Below, one piece after another: positions 33,469 through 41,325 of a DNA stretch of 48,937 bases. A model generated the notes under the pieces. It was not told the origin of the DNA. It did not search any database and saw nothing but the letters and a program-made list of their open reading frames with translations. Origin of the DNA: Candidatus Trichofilum aggregatum (GTDB taxonomy: Bacteria > Chloroflexota > Anaerolineae > Promineifilales > Promineifilaceae). A program made the position numbers and the translations under genes. The DNA lies in assembly GCA_016716885.1 (NCBI GenBank), contig JADJUV010000185.1, positions 1 through 48,937 on the forward strand, in the 5' to 3' direction. Numbering within the stretch: position 1 is the stretch's first letter; every line of letters begins with the position of its first letter.

Positions 33469-34350
33469 ATGAAATTTCTCTTCTCGACGGGTTCCCTGTG
33501 GGATTATAGTGTTGAACGCTGTTTTGCCTTTGCCGCGGCCGCGGGCTTTGATGGCCTTGAGGTCATGGTAGATGCCCGCCGGGAAACCCGTCAGCCGGAA
33601 CTCCTTCAGCAGTACATGACCCAATACCAGATACCCATTGTGGCGATGCACAGCCCCATCTGGTTTTTTGTGCCCGGTTGGCCGGATGATCCGGTGGGGC
33701 GGTTGCAACATACCGTGGAATTGGCTGAAACCGTGGGGGCGCAGGTTGTGGTGCATCATTTACCCACGCGCCTGGCCTGTTTCTGGCTGATGGCGGGTAG
33801 CCGCACCATTGCCCTGTTTGTGCCGGGATATAACTTTGAAGCGGGTTACAAACGATGGCTGGAGCGAGAGTACGCCGCTTTTCAAGCCCACACGACGGTC
33901 AAGTTGTGCATCGAGAACATGCCCGCTTACCGGCGTTTAGGGCGGCGTTGGCATTATTGCTATTGGAATCGGCCAGCTGAGATTGTGCGGTTTCCGGCGC
34001 TGACGATGGATACCACGCATTTGGGAACCTGGGGGCTGGACCCGGCCACGATTTATGCTCAGTGGGGTGAGCGGGTTCAGCATGTTCATTTGAGTAATTT
34101 TGCTGGGGGGAAGGAGCATCAGCGGCCGCAAACGGGGGAGTTGCGGCTAGATGTGTTGTTGCAACGGCTCGCGGCCGCAAACTACCCTCATGCTGTCACC
34201 CTGGAAGTCAACCCCGACACCCTGGATGCCGGTCAGCCCGATGAGCAGGTTATCCAGCGGATGGCCGAGTGCCTGGCCTACTGCAAATCGGCCGCGGCCG
34301 CGACATCCAACCACCACACTATCTCCCCAGAAGTTGGCCGAATACGCTGA
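33469..34350 (+). CDS. Sugar phosphate isomerase/epimerase-like TIM-barrel protein
   Basis: A 293-residue protein of the xylose-isomerase-like TIM-barrel (AP endonuclease 2) superfamily. Typical strand ends are 'FLFSTGSLWDYSVE', 'GFDGLEVMVD', 'VVVHHLP', 'KLCIENMPAY', 'LTMDTTHLGTWG' and 'VQHVHLSNFAG', with metal-binding candidates Glu in 'CIEN', Asp/His in 'DTTH' and His in 'HVHLS'. The substrate is unknown. ATG 33469 is preferred because the longer frame (33424) is repeat DNA. Its last 73 bp overlap the end of pgl on the other strand, and the tail after the GCGGCCGC at 34294 looks unconserved. Confidence 0.8.
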   Translation: MKFLFSTGSLWDYSVERCFAFAAAAGFDGLEVMVDARRETRQPELLQQYMTQYQIPIVAMHSPIWFFVPGWPDDPVGRLQHTVELAETVGAQVVVHHLPTRLACFWLMAGSRTIALFVPGYNFEAGYKRWLEREYAAFQAHTTVKLCIENMPAYRRLGRRWHYCYWNRPAEIVRFPALTMDTTHLGTWGLDPATIYAQWGERVQHVHLSNFAGGKEHQRPQTGELRLDVLLQRLAAANYPHAVTLEVNPDTLDAGQPDEQVIQRMAECLAYCKSAAAATSNHHTISPEVGRIR

Positions 34351-35012
34351 ATAGGCAACTGTTCCGGTTGCCGGGGGCCATGAATGGCTGCCGCCACGGT
34401 GCGGGCCTTTTTCGCGCCTGTAGCCATGACCCAAACGTGCTGGGCCTGGTTGAACACAAGCGGAGTCAAAGAAATGCGTTGGGCGGGGCGGTCTTCGTAA
34501 GTGGCGACCACGGGAATAACGGTTTGGGTTTGTTCAGCCATTGAAATGGGGCCGGGAAAGAGCGAGGCGGTGTGCCCATCTTCACCCATACCCAGGAGCA
34601 CCAGGTCAAAGTGGGGGAAAGGGTGGGCAAATGAGGCGAGTTGCTGGGCATAATCAGCCGCGGCCGCAACCGGTTCTAACTCACCCTGCACCCGATGAAT
34701 GTTTTCTGCTGGGATGGGCACATGCTGTAACCAGGCTGACCACGCCTGCTGGTAGTTGCTGCCCGGTGTGTCAGGCGGCACACAGCGTTCATCCCCCCAG
34801 AAAATATGAACCCTTGACCAGTCTACTTGCGCCTGAAAAGGGGGTTGGCCCAATAAAGTAAAAAGCCGTTCCGGTGTGCCCCCACCATTGAGGGCTACCG
34901 TGAACGGCTGATGGGTTGTGTGGGTTTGTTGGGCTAAAGAGGCAAATTGGTTCGCGGCCGCGAGGCTTAAGGCGTCTAAATCGGGCAAAACCTCGATACG
35001 AGGGGCGGCCAT
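34278..35012 (-). CDS. pgl: 6-phosphogluconolactonase
   Basis: Hydrolyses 6-phosphogluconolactone in the oxidative pentose phosphate pathway. The 244 residues carry the DevB/Pgl signatures 'FTVALNGGGTPERLFTLL', 'VHIFWGDERCVPP', 'SNYQQAW' and 'FDLVLLGMGEDGHTASLFPG'. ATG 35012 is chosen because it lies 5 bp after the DUF427 gene; the longer frame to 35108 would overlap that gene. The gene converges on the isomerase gene with an overlap at the 3' ends. It is the last member of the sigma-factor unit. zwf and gnd are not in the window. Confidence 0.9.
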   Translation of the reverse strand: MAAPRIEVLPDLDALSLAAANQFASLAQQTHTTHQPFTVALNGGGTPERLFTLLGQPPFQAQVDWSRVHIFWGDERCVPPDTPGSNYQQAWSAWLQHVPIPAENIHRVQGELEPVAAAADYAQQLASFAHPFPHFDLVLLGMGEDGHTASLFPGPISMAEQTQTVIPVVATYEDRPAQRISLTPLVFNQAQHVWVMATGAKKARTVAAAIHGPRQPEQLPIQRIRPTSGEIVWWLDVAAAADLQ

Positions 35013-35016
35013 GACG

Positions 35017-35301
35017 TTAGCCTTCAACCCGTACACCACGCCAGAAAGCGATGAGGTCCTTAATGTTTGCGGCCGCGGTTTTCGGTTCCGGGTAATGCCA
35101 GGCTGCATCCCGATTAGTCTGGCCGTTGATCTGCACCGTGTAATAACTGGCTACCCCTTTCCAGGGACAGGTCGTGTGGGTTTCACTGGGAACAAAATAT
35201 TCCCAATTAACGGCTTCACGGGGGAAGTAATGATTCCCTTCCACCACGACAGTCTTGTCACTTTGCGCCAAAACGACGCCATGCCATACCGCTTTAATCA
35301 C
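35017..35301 (-). CDS. DUF427 protein
   Basis: A 94-residue single-domain DUF427 protein: 'AVWHGVVLAQSDKTVVVEGN', 'YFPREAVNWEYF', 'THTTCPWKGVASYYTV' and 'AAWHYPEPK'. The family is a small beta-barrel of unknown activity. It overlaps the 3' end of the small zinc-finger gene by 8 bp and precedes pgl by 4 bp, so it belongs to that operon. Confidence 0.88.
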   Translation of the reverse strand: MIKAVWHGVVLAQSDKTVVVEGNHYFPREAVNWEYFVPSETHTTCPWKGVASYYTVQINGQTNRDAAWHYPEPKTAAANIKDLIAFWRGVRVEG

Positions 35302-35548
35302 GAGATACTCCTTCAGAAAGTTGTAATAGATGAATTAATGTTTCATAGAAATCCCGACAACCAGGGCAGAGTTCTAGATGTTCGTGAACCAGGGGCATCA
35401 ATTGTTCGGCCTGCTCATGACTATAGGCCAGATCGGTATATTCATCGAGCAAGGAAAACGCATCCGCACAAGATAAACTTCCCGCCTTGATGTGGACGAG
35501 ATGACGCATCAAACGTTGTACAACCTCTTCCCCTATTGCCTCAGACAT
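35294..35548 (-). CDS. Small zinc-finger protein, candidate anti-sigma factor
   Basis: An 84-residue protein without a membrane segment. Cys27 ('SCADAFSLLDEYTD') and His57-x3-Cys61-x2-Cys64 ('HLELCPGC') match the zf-HC2/ZAS arrangement of zinc-binding anti-sigma factors. It lies 167 bp downstream of an ECF-like sigma factor on the same strand, so it is a candidate soluble (redox- or metal-sensing) anti-sigma. The distance is larger than usual for such pairs, and no experiment links them. Confidence 0.7.
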   Translation of the reverse strand: MSEAIGEEVVQRLMRHLVHIKAGSLSCADAFSLLDEYTDLAYSHEQAEQLMPLVHEHLELCPGCRDFYETLIHLLQLSEGVSRD

Positions 35549-35715
35549 TGCCAGACTTCCTCTTTATTCTATGGTACACAATATGCAACCGTTTACCTGA
35601 TTTAGTGGGGGATGGCGCATTCTCAGATGCCAACACCTCTCCGGTGAAAACAAAGTTGCACATCGGGTTCTATGGTCTCTATTTTCTGATGGGGCATTCG
35701 TATGAGTTCTTACTT

Positions 35716-36351
35716 CTATTGCTCAAACGCTTCCAACACCGCCTCTGGTGTTAGCCCTTCTTTACCCAAGAGGGTGCGTAAACGCAAGCGGGCATCGTGC
35801 AACAATTTGTAGACGGCATTTGTTTTCATCTCCATCTGTTCGGCAATTTGCTCCGGTGAGGTGCCGTTGATCACCAAGGCGATGAGGGCCGTGCGCTGTT
35901 TTTCGGTGAGGCCATGCAACAACACATGCTGCACTTTCGCCAACAGGTCAGCCCGTTCGGTCTGTTCAGCCGGGCCAGGGGTTGATGAGGCCACAATCAG
36001 GGGGGTGTATTCCCCTTCATCCGTCTCCAATAACCCATCTAGCGATTGATCTTGCCAGCGTTTGCGGCGTAGCTCGGTCAGTGCCACATGGAGCGTGATC
36101 TTATGCGCCCAGGTGGTGAACTGGCTGCGCCCGGCGAAGGTATGCAGTTGATCCAAGATTTTGATGCTGGCTTCCTGGGCAAAATCTTCGGCCAACGCTT
36201 CAAATTCAGGGGAGTTGGTATTGATTTGGTGAAGAAGACCCTGCTGTAAACCACGAACCAGGATGGTATGAAGGTCGGCTAGAGCCGCTTCCCGTGCCTG
36301 ACCAGTCGATTGCAGGTCTTTGAGCCATTGTTGATTGCTTCGTTTTGCCAC
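35716..36351 (-). CDS. RNA polymerase sigma-70 family factor (ECF-like)
   Basis: A 211-residue alternative sigma factor. Region 2 is about 45-110 ('EDFAQEASIKILDQLHTF', 'FTTWAHKITLHVALTELRRK') and region 4 about 150-200 ('LTEKQRTALIALVINGTS', 'EQIAEQMEMKTNAVYKLLHD'). No sigma-1.1/region 3 is present. I choose GTG 36351 because GAGGAAG precedes it by 4 nt; an ATG at 36414 is in frame but less well supported. A candidate anti-sigma gene follows. No GCGGCCGC lies in 35077-36842, one of the longer gaps. Confidence 0.85.
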   Translation of the reverse strand: MAKRSNQQWLKDLQSTGQAREAALADLHTILVRGLQQGLLHQINTNSPEFEALAEDFAQEASIKILDQLHTFAGRSQFTTWAHKITLHVALTELRRKRWQDQSLDGLLETDEGEYTPLIVASSTPGPAEQTERADLLAKVQHVLLHGLTEKQRTALIALVINGTSPEQIAEQMEMKTNAVYKLLHDARLRLRTLLGKEGLTPEAVLEAFEQ

Positions 36352-36355
36352 AGTG

Positions 36356-36362
36356 CTTCCTC
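36356..36362 (-). promoter_or_regulatory. Ribosome binding site deciding the GTG start of the sigma factor
   Basis: GAGGAAG on the minus strand, 4 nt before GTG 36351-36349. Confidence 0.6.
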
Positions 36363-36482
36363 GTGCCCGAATTATACCGTAGCAATGGAGTAGGAAAAAT
36401 TCACCCGTCAGCATAGTTGCATTGACTTCCCTGGTTCCTGTGCTAATCTAGCCCAATTCCATCCCGGTTGGTCTGTTTACTC

Positions 36483-38561
36483 ATGAATGATTCCTCACGT
36501 TTCGCTTTTTCGCCCCGGCGGTTTCTCCTCATTTTGTTAATACTCGTAGCCTTTTTTCTGCGTGTCTGGCGGCTTGATGCGGTTCCGCCAGGCTGGCGCG
36601 ATGATGAATTGATTGATGTGCTGGTTATTTCGCAAAAGGCGCTCGATGGCGATATTCAGCTTTATTATGCCGATGCGTCGGGGAATGAAGGGTTGTACCA
36701 TGTGCTTAACGCCTTGATGTACGGCCTTTTTGGGGCTACGGCGTGGGGGATGCGGGGGCTTTCGGTTATTTTAGGCACGTTGGGTATTCCGGCGGTGTAT
36801 GTGTTGGGTAAGCGGCTGTATGATGAGAATGTGGGTTTGCTCGCGGCCGCGGCGCTCACCGTCAGCTTCTGGTCCCTCATGTATTCCCGTTTTGCCCTGC
36901 GCCAGATCATGACTCCCTTGCTGGCGATGCTGGCGTTCATCTGTTTTTGGCGTGCTCTAACACGCACCACGCACCACGCACCACGAAGGGCCTTTGATGA
37001 TTTACGATTGACGATTTACGATTGGTTGGGGGCAGGGATTTTCTTGGGGCTGGGGTTTTATGTGTATTTTGCCTCGCGGGGGGTGCCGATTATTGTGCTG
37101 GCTTTTGCCGGAGCGATGGGGGTAGTAGCGCGGCCGCGACTGCGCCGCATCTGGCCTGGTTTATTACTGATGTTTGTGACCACCGCCCTGGTCATCACCC
37201 CCCTGTTCATTGTGCTCGGCCAACAACCCTCAGCCGAGGCCCGCGTCACCGAAGTGGGTGTGCCGTTGAACAAGGCCCTGGAAGGGGATTTTTCCCTGGT
37301 GATTGAGTATGGCCTTAATACACTGGGCATGTTTCACGCCACGGGCGACGATGAATGGCTTTATAACATCCCGTTTCGTCCCCTCTTTAGCCCTATTGGG
37401 GCACTTTTTTTCTGGTCGGGAGTCGCTATTGCTATCTGGCAAGTGTTGACGATGTTATATGGCATATGGCGGCGTAAAAACCCATCCCCTCCCCCTCTTC
37501 ACCCTCCCCTCTCCTCCCTGTTCCTTCTCTTCTGGTGGGGGGCGGGCATCCTGCCCGGCTTTCTCAGTGTGCCCGCAGCCAGCCTGGGGCACACCATTGT
37601 GGCCCAACCCGCCACCTACATCCTGGCGGCCTTGCCGGTGTGGGCGGTGAGGCGATGGGTTCGAGTTTCAGGTTTCAAGTTTCAGGTTTCAGGTGCAAAA
37701 CACCCCGTCCACAGTCGCTCAGTCTCTCAATCTCTCAATCTCCACGCCCTGCCCATCCTCATTGCTCTCAGCTTTGTCCTGTTAATTGCCGGGCGAGATT
37801 TGCCTGATTATTTTACGCATTGGCCGGAGCGGGGGATGACGCGCTTTTTATACCGGGCTGATATTGGCGATGTGGCGGATTATCTGAAGGCGCATCCTGA
37901 CCTGACCGATTTTGGCCTGACGGGGTTTTTAGCCGGGCCGTGGGATCGGCTGGCGCTAGAAGTGGAGTATGGCGGGGAAGGGGTGTTGCGGCCGCGATGG
38001 TACAACCCTGAACGTGCCCTCATCACACACCTGGGGGGTCAGCCAGCGGTTAGTTTTACCGGTTATCCCATTAACCCAGACAGCTATCAATTGGACATGA
38101 TGCCTGTACCGGGCGAAACGGCTGGGCAATATCGTTTAACCCAGGTGCAAGCGGAGCGGGAATGGCAAACGCCTGCCTGTTTCCAAAATGGGCTGTGTTT
38201 GGTGTGGGCCGGTTATGCGTCGGGGGTGTTGGAATTGGGCTGGGAGGTGTCGCGGCCGCTTGATTTACCCGTCATCCCCCTCATCAGCAACCCGCCGCCG
38301 CCGGGGGTGTATGCCGGGCCGCGCCTGTTCGTGTTTGCCCACCTGGTGGATGCCGCCGGGAATTTTTTGACGGGGGATGATGGCTTGTGGGTGGACCCGG
38401 TAACACTGTACCCGGGAGACCGGTGGTTACAACAACATATTCTGCCAGAGGGGATGGGGGGCGCGGCCGCGGTATTTGGTTTATACGATCCCATGACCGG
38501 AACCCGCATCCTCACCGATACCGGTCAAGATCACCTGCGGCTTGACCTGCGCCAAGATTAG
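36483..38561 (+). CDS. GT39-like membrane glycosyltransferase with in-frame repeat insertions
   Basis: A 692-residue polytopic protein of the ArnT/PMT-like dolichyl-phosphate-sugar transferase type. After the first helix the loop 'VPPGWRDDELIDVLVIS' has the acidic pair expected at the active site, followed by 'YALFG..AWGMRGLSVILG'-type helices; about ten hydrophobic helices end near residue 450, then a soluble C-terminal domain (about 450-692). Residues about 159-181 ('TRTTHHAPRRAFDDLRLTIY') and about 393-420 ('VSGFKFQVSGAKHPVHSRS') are translations of short tandem repeats that elsewhere lie between genes; both keep the frame and fall in loops. It is divergent from the sigma factor. The lipid-linked donor and acceptor are unknown. 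Confidence 0.78.
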   Translation: MNDSSRFAFSPRRFLLILLILVAFFLRVWRLDAVPPGWRDDELIDVLVISQKALDGDIQLYYADASGNEGLYHVLNALMYGLFGATAWGMRGLSVILGTLGIPAVYVLGKRLYDENVGLLAAAALTVSFWSLMYSRFALRQIMTPLLAMLAFICFWRALTRTTHHAPRRAFDDLRLTIYDWLGAGIFLGLGFYVYFASRGVPIIVLAFAGAMGVVARPRLRRIWPGLLLMFVTTALVITPLFIVLGQQPSAEARVTEVGVPLNKALEGDFSLVIEYGLNTLGMFHATGDDEWLYNIPFRPLFSPIGALFFWSGVAIAIWQVLTMLYGIWRRKNPSPPPLHPPLSSLFLLFWWGAGILPGFLSVPAASLGHTIVAQPATYILAALPVWAVRRWVRVSGFKFQVSGAKHPVHSRSVSQSLNLHALPILIALSFVLLIAGRDLPDYFTHWPERGMTRFLYRADIGDVADYLKAHPDLTDFGLTGFLAGPWDRLALEVEYGGEGVLRPRWYNPERALITHLGGQPAVSFTGYPINPDSYQLDMMPVPGETAGQYRLTQVQAEREWQTPACFQNGLCLVWAGYASGVLELGWEVSRPLDLPVIPLISNPPPPGVYAGPRLFVFAHLVDAAGNFLTGDDGLWVDPVTLYPGDRWLQQHILPEGMGGAAAVFGLYDPMTGTRILTDTGQDHLRLDLRQD
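36957..37025. repeat. Two heptamer families fused inside a coding region
   Basis: CACGCAC x3 (family B) directly followed by TTTACGATTGACGATTTACG (family A). About 69 bp, a multiple of three, inside the GT39-like gene. Confidence 0.75.
37661..37744. repeat. Tandem short repeats inside the GT39-like gene
   Basis: GTTTCAG/GTTTCAA units (about 37664-37692) followed by CTCTCAAT units (about 37722-37740), again frame-preserving and located in a predicted loop. Confidence 0.65.
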
Positions 38562-38611
38562 TGCCAAAATGTTTTCGGCGGGACTAAGCGCAGCCAATTC
38601 AGGTGACGAAT

Positions 38612-38919
38612 ATGGAAACTAACAACCTCTTTAGAGCCATTAGAATTAAGCCAATACCTTGAATGGGTCAATGGTGGTATTCGGATTGCGGAACCCGGAT
38701 TGGTCTGGAGCAAATCGTGGAGGCGTATGAGCTGGGGCAACTCCGGAAGAAATCGCCTTGCGCTATCGGGCTTTATCCCTGGAAGAGGTTTATGCTACCA
38801 TCACCTATTATTTAGCCAATCAAGAACAGGTGAAAGCCTATATGCGGCAACTGCAGAGGGAAGATAAGGTTGAGTGCAATCGGGGCAACCTTCCTGACAA
38901 AGTACTGCGGAACGTCTAG
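38612..38919 (+). pseudogene. DUF433 antitoxin-like gene, several frameshifts
   Basis: Pieces in three frames read as one DUF433 protein: 'LEPLELSQYLEWVNGGIRIA', 'TRIGLEQIVEAYELG', and 'ATPEEIALRYRALSLEEVYA' onward. DUF433 proteins are usually the antitoxin-like partners of DUF5615 PIN-like proteins. Breaks lie near 38630, 38690 and 38733, each consistent with one missing base, and the 3' end is uncertain. The intact peptide sense between breaks suggests indel errors or very recent decay. Confidence 0.6.
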
Positions 38920-38967
38920 AAACACAATATCAAACCATGGTTGAAGAAGATCGCTTATTGCCCTCCT

Positions 38968-39319
38968 ATGAAACCGCGTTTTTGTTAGACGAAAATGTTG
39001 ATTTAGTTGTGCAAAGGCAGTTGCGCCGCCGAGAATTAAGCTCGAAGTTTTGGCTGTTGGTGATCCTGGTACCCCCCTACGCGCCTCAGACTCCCTGATC
39101 TTGAAATGGATCGAAGAAAACAATTACATTTTGGTGTCCTGGGACAAACGCACCATACCCAACCACCTCACCGAGCATTTTGAAGATGGCGGGCATGTAC
39201 CGGGCGTCTTATTAATCAGACGCGGCACCAGCCTGGGGCAAATTGTGGAAACGCTTTATCTTGTTTGGGCAGCTTCAGAAGCAGAGGAATATCACGACCG
39301 GCTTTTTTACATTCCCTAA
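38968..39319 (+). pseudogene. DUF5615 PIN-like toxin gene, frameshifted
   Basis: The first part needs one more T in the run at about 38979-38983 to read 'MKPRFLLDENVDLVV', the usual start of DUF5615; a second shift near 39025-39035 leads to 'LEVLAVGDPGTPLRASDSLI' and the C-terminal 'NNYILVSWDKRTIPNH', which is intact to the stop. The acidic residues of the PIN-like centre ('DEN' and 'VSWDKR') are present. PIN-like nucleases of this family pair with DUF433. A conservative reading is a toxin-antitoxin-like module whose frames are disrupted in this assembly. Confidence 0.65.
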
Positions 39320-39327
39320 GAACCAAG

Positions 39328-39406
39328 CCCCCCCAACACCCCCCCGCGCACCCCCAGATTAACGCACCACCCCCCCCCCCACCCCCCCCCCCCACACGCC
39401 CACCCC
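39328..39406. other. Poly-C low-complexity tract at a convergent junction
   Basis: C-runs of 7 to 13 separated by A/CA. On the minus strand this is a G-run series able to form a G-quadruplex in the 3' end of the MutS-like transcript. It may also be miscalled sequence. Confidence 0.6.
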
Positions 39407-39433
39407 AAAAAGAAAAAAACTTGTGTACTAATT

Positions 39434-41119
39434 TCAAGACAGAAGCACGCCTCTTTTTTGCAACAAATCAGTTAATTGCTCCAGGCTGACGCCGTAGCGG
39501 GTGGCGATTTCTTGGGCGTAGCTGCGCCCCAACGGTGGCCCTGGCTGAACGATGTAGGAGCGATGACCGCCGTCACCCCCTGTGGCAATAGGAGACGCCA
39601 CCAGACTGATGACCTGGCTATCTCCGGTGGTAGTGGCGTTTAATTCGTCGGCCGCGGCCGCGAGATCATGCAAATGGGTAGCAAAAACGGCCCTCACCCC
39701 CATCAACTGTAAAACCCGCACCACATCCTGAGCCAGATAAAAACTCTCGCCTGCACTGGTGGTGGCAAACGTTTCATTCAACAAAATCAGGCTATGGCGG
39801 GTGGCCCGGCCAAAAACGTCATGGAGCCGTTTCGCCTCATCCCCCAACCGCCCCGTGCCCTTCTCCAACGCTTCCTCAACCGGATAATGGGTAAACAGGC
39901 CATCCACCGGGCTGAGCCGGGCTTTGGTTCCGGGCACAGGTAAACCGGCCTGAGCCAGCACGAAGGTCAGGCCGATGGCTTGCAGGTAGGTGGTCTTGCC
40001 CCCTTGATTGGGGCCAGTGAGAATGGCAATGCGGCCGCGGTCTCCCAACGACACCTCATTCCGCACAATCCGTTGGGCAACATCCTTTTCCCATTGTAAA
40101 TGCAAAGCCAGATTAAAGTTGTAACTGGCCTCAACCTCACAACATCGCTCTTCAATCGGGGCAATTTCCGGCTGGCACAGCGGCAAACCTAGAGCCTGAA
40201 AACGGCGGACCAAATTGACTGCCCCCAGATAAAAATGAAGTTCGTGGCGCAGGCGGGTGAGAAATTGACCATTTAATTGGCTGAACTGGCTAAGCGTGCG
40301 GGCAATCGGTTTGCTCGTTTTGTCCAGGATGTCGGCCAGATCGCGGAAAAGGGGGATGAGCAGGGGGTTACTGGCCGCATGGCGTTGGTCGCTCGTCACC
40401 GGGTTCATGGGCGCGTTGCGGTTGATGGCTGTGTGCAATTCGGCCATACCCTGCCACCCATCTTCTGTCCGCCCCAGTAATTTTTGCAAAAGATTCGACG
40501 TTTTGAACTTTTCGGCGTTGATGGCGACGAGGGTAGCCTCAACGGGGCGCAGCAGATTATCCAGATTAACGCCAATGGTGATACTGCCGACGGCGCGGAG
40601 TTTTTCCAGGATGCCGGGCAGTTCCTGGACGAGTTGGCGAAAGGATGGGTCTTGTTCCATTTTTGCGGCCGCGTCCCGCAACTGTTGCCACCCTTCCGCC
40701 CGCAAATTCCCTCCCCCTGACTTTAACGCCCGGCTCAATTCAGTCACACAAATCACCAGGTTTTCCAATTCGCCGAGTCGCCAACTTACCTCATGCAAAA
40801 CCGTTTTTTCGGGGAAAAAGGGATCGCCGCCAAAAGAGGCCAGTTCGTCAATGGTGGGCAAAAGGTCAGTCAGCTTTTGGGCCAGAGAGGGGTGGGCTAA
40901 CAAATCAGCCAGAACCGCCTGCCGATACCGGATAATATCGGCGTCGGTGGTGAGGTGGCGCAGAATGGCTTCGATGAAGGGTTGATGCTTCCGCTCCGGG
41001 GCCAGAGCGGCCACGATTTTATCCAGCCCCAGGTCTCGGCTGGACAAATCGCCCAGCGTAGGTTTGTGGGTTTGCGCCTGGGGTGGCACATGGGACGGCC
41101 AGAGGAGTGAAAGGGTCAT
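39434..41119 (-). CDS. MutS-like ATPase without mismatch-recognition domain
   Basis: A 561-residue MutS-family protein. There is no N-terminal mismatch-binding domain I; residues about 25-350 are core/clamp-type helices ('LSRDLGLDKIVAAL', 'LHEVSWRLGELENL'), and the ABC-type ATPase follows: Walker A 'GPNQGGKTTY' (369-378), signature-side 'THYPVEEALEKGTGRLGDEA', Walker B 'SLILLNETFATTS' (about 443-455) with Asn instead of the usual Asp before Glu, and the His-switch 'FATHLHDL'. Such short MutS-like proteins are distinct from MutS1 and MutS2; their role is largely unknown. No mutL is nearby. Confidence 0.85.
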   Translation of the reverse strand: MTLSLLWPSHVPPQAQTHKPTLGDLSSRDLGLDKIVAALAPERKHQPFIEAILRHLTTDADIIRYRQAVLADLLAHPSLAQKLTDLLPTIDELASFGGDPFFPEKTVLHEVSWRLGELENLVICVTELSRALKSGGGNLRAEGWQQLRDAAAKMEQDPSFRQLVQELPGILEKLRAVGSITIGVNLDNLLRPVEATLVAINAEKFKTSNLLQKLLGRTEDGWQGMAELHTAINRNAPMNPVTSDQRHAASNPLLIPLFRDLADILDKTSKPIARTLSQFSQLNGQFLTRLRHELHFYLGAVNLVRRFQALGLPLCQPEIAPIEERCCEVEASYNFNLALHLQWEKDVAQRIVRNEVSLGDRGRIAILTGPNQGGKTTYLQAIGLTFVLAQAGLPVPGTKARLSPVDGLFTHYPVEEALEKGTGRLGDEAKRLHDVFGRATRHSLILLNETFATTSAGESFYLAQDVVRVLQLMGVRAVFATHLHDLAAAADELNATTTGDSQVISLVASPIATGGDGGHRSYIVQPGPPLGRSYAQEIATRYGVSLEQLTDLLQKRGVLLS

Positions 41120-41206
41120 GGTGTCGGGATTGTAGCATACCAGGAAAGCTGGTTCACCCTTGATGGCTTGGCTAAAGGACGATTTTTTAGCCCGTGTGGG
41201 TCACTT

Positions 41207-41243
41207 TCCCCCACCCCTAACCCCGTCCCCGGGGGCGGGGAAC
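41207..41243 (-). repeat. GC-rich intergenic repeat, family copy 3 (inverted)
   Basis: Read on the minus strand it gives AAAAAGTTCCCCGCCCCCGG then GGTTAGGGGTGGGGGAA, matching 15889-15923 including the AAAAAGTT flank. Confidence 0.7.
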
Positions 41244-41251
41244 TTTTTCAG

Positions 41252-41291
41252 GTGTCATTTTTCGAGGGCAGACGCCCTCGAAAAATGACAC
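41252..41291. repeat. Perfect 18-bp hairpin, family shared with 29391-29429
   Basis: GTGTCATTTTTCGAGGGC (41252-41269) pairs exactly with 41274-41291 around AGAC. It lies immediately after the GC-rich repeat and 34 bp from the end of wecB. Confidence 0.75.
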
Positions 41292-41325
41292 GAATGGGTT
41301 GGGGGTCAGGCATTTCTGATTGCGC

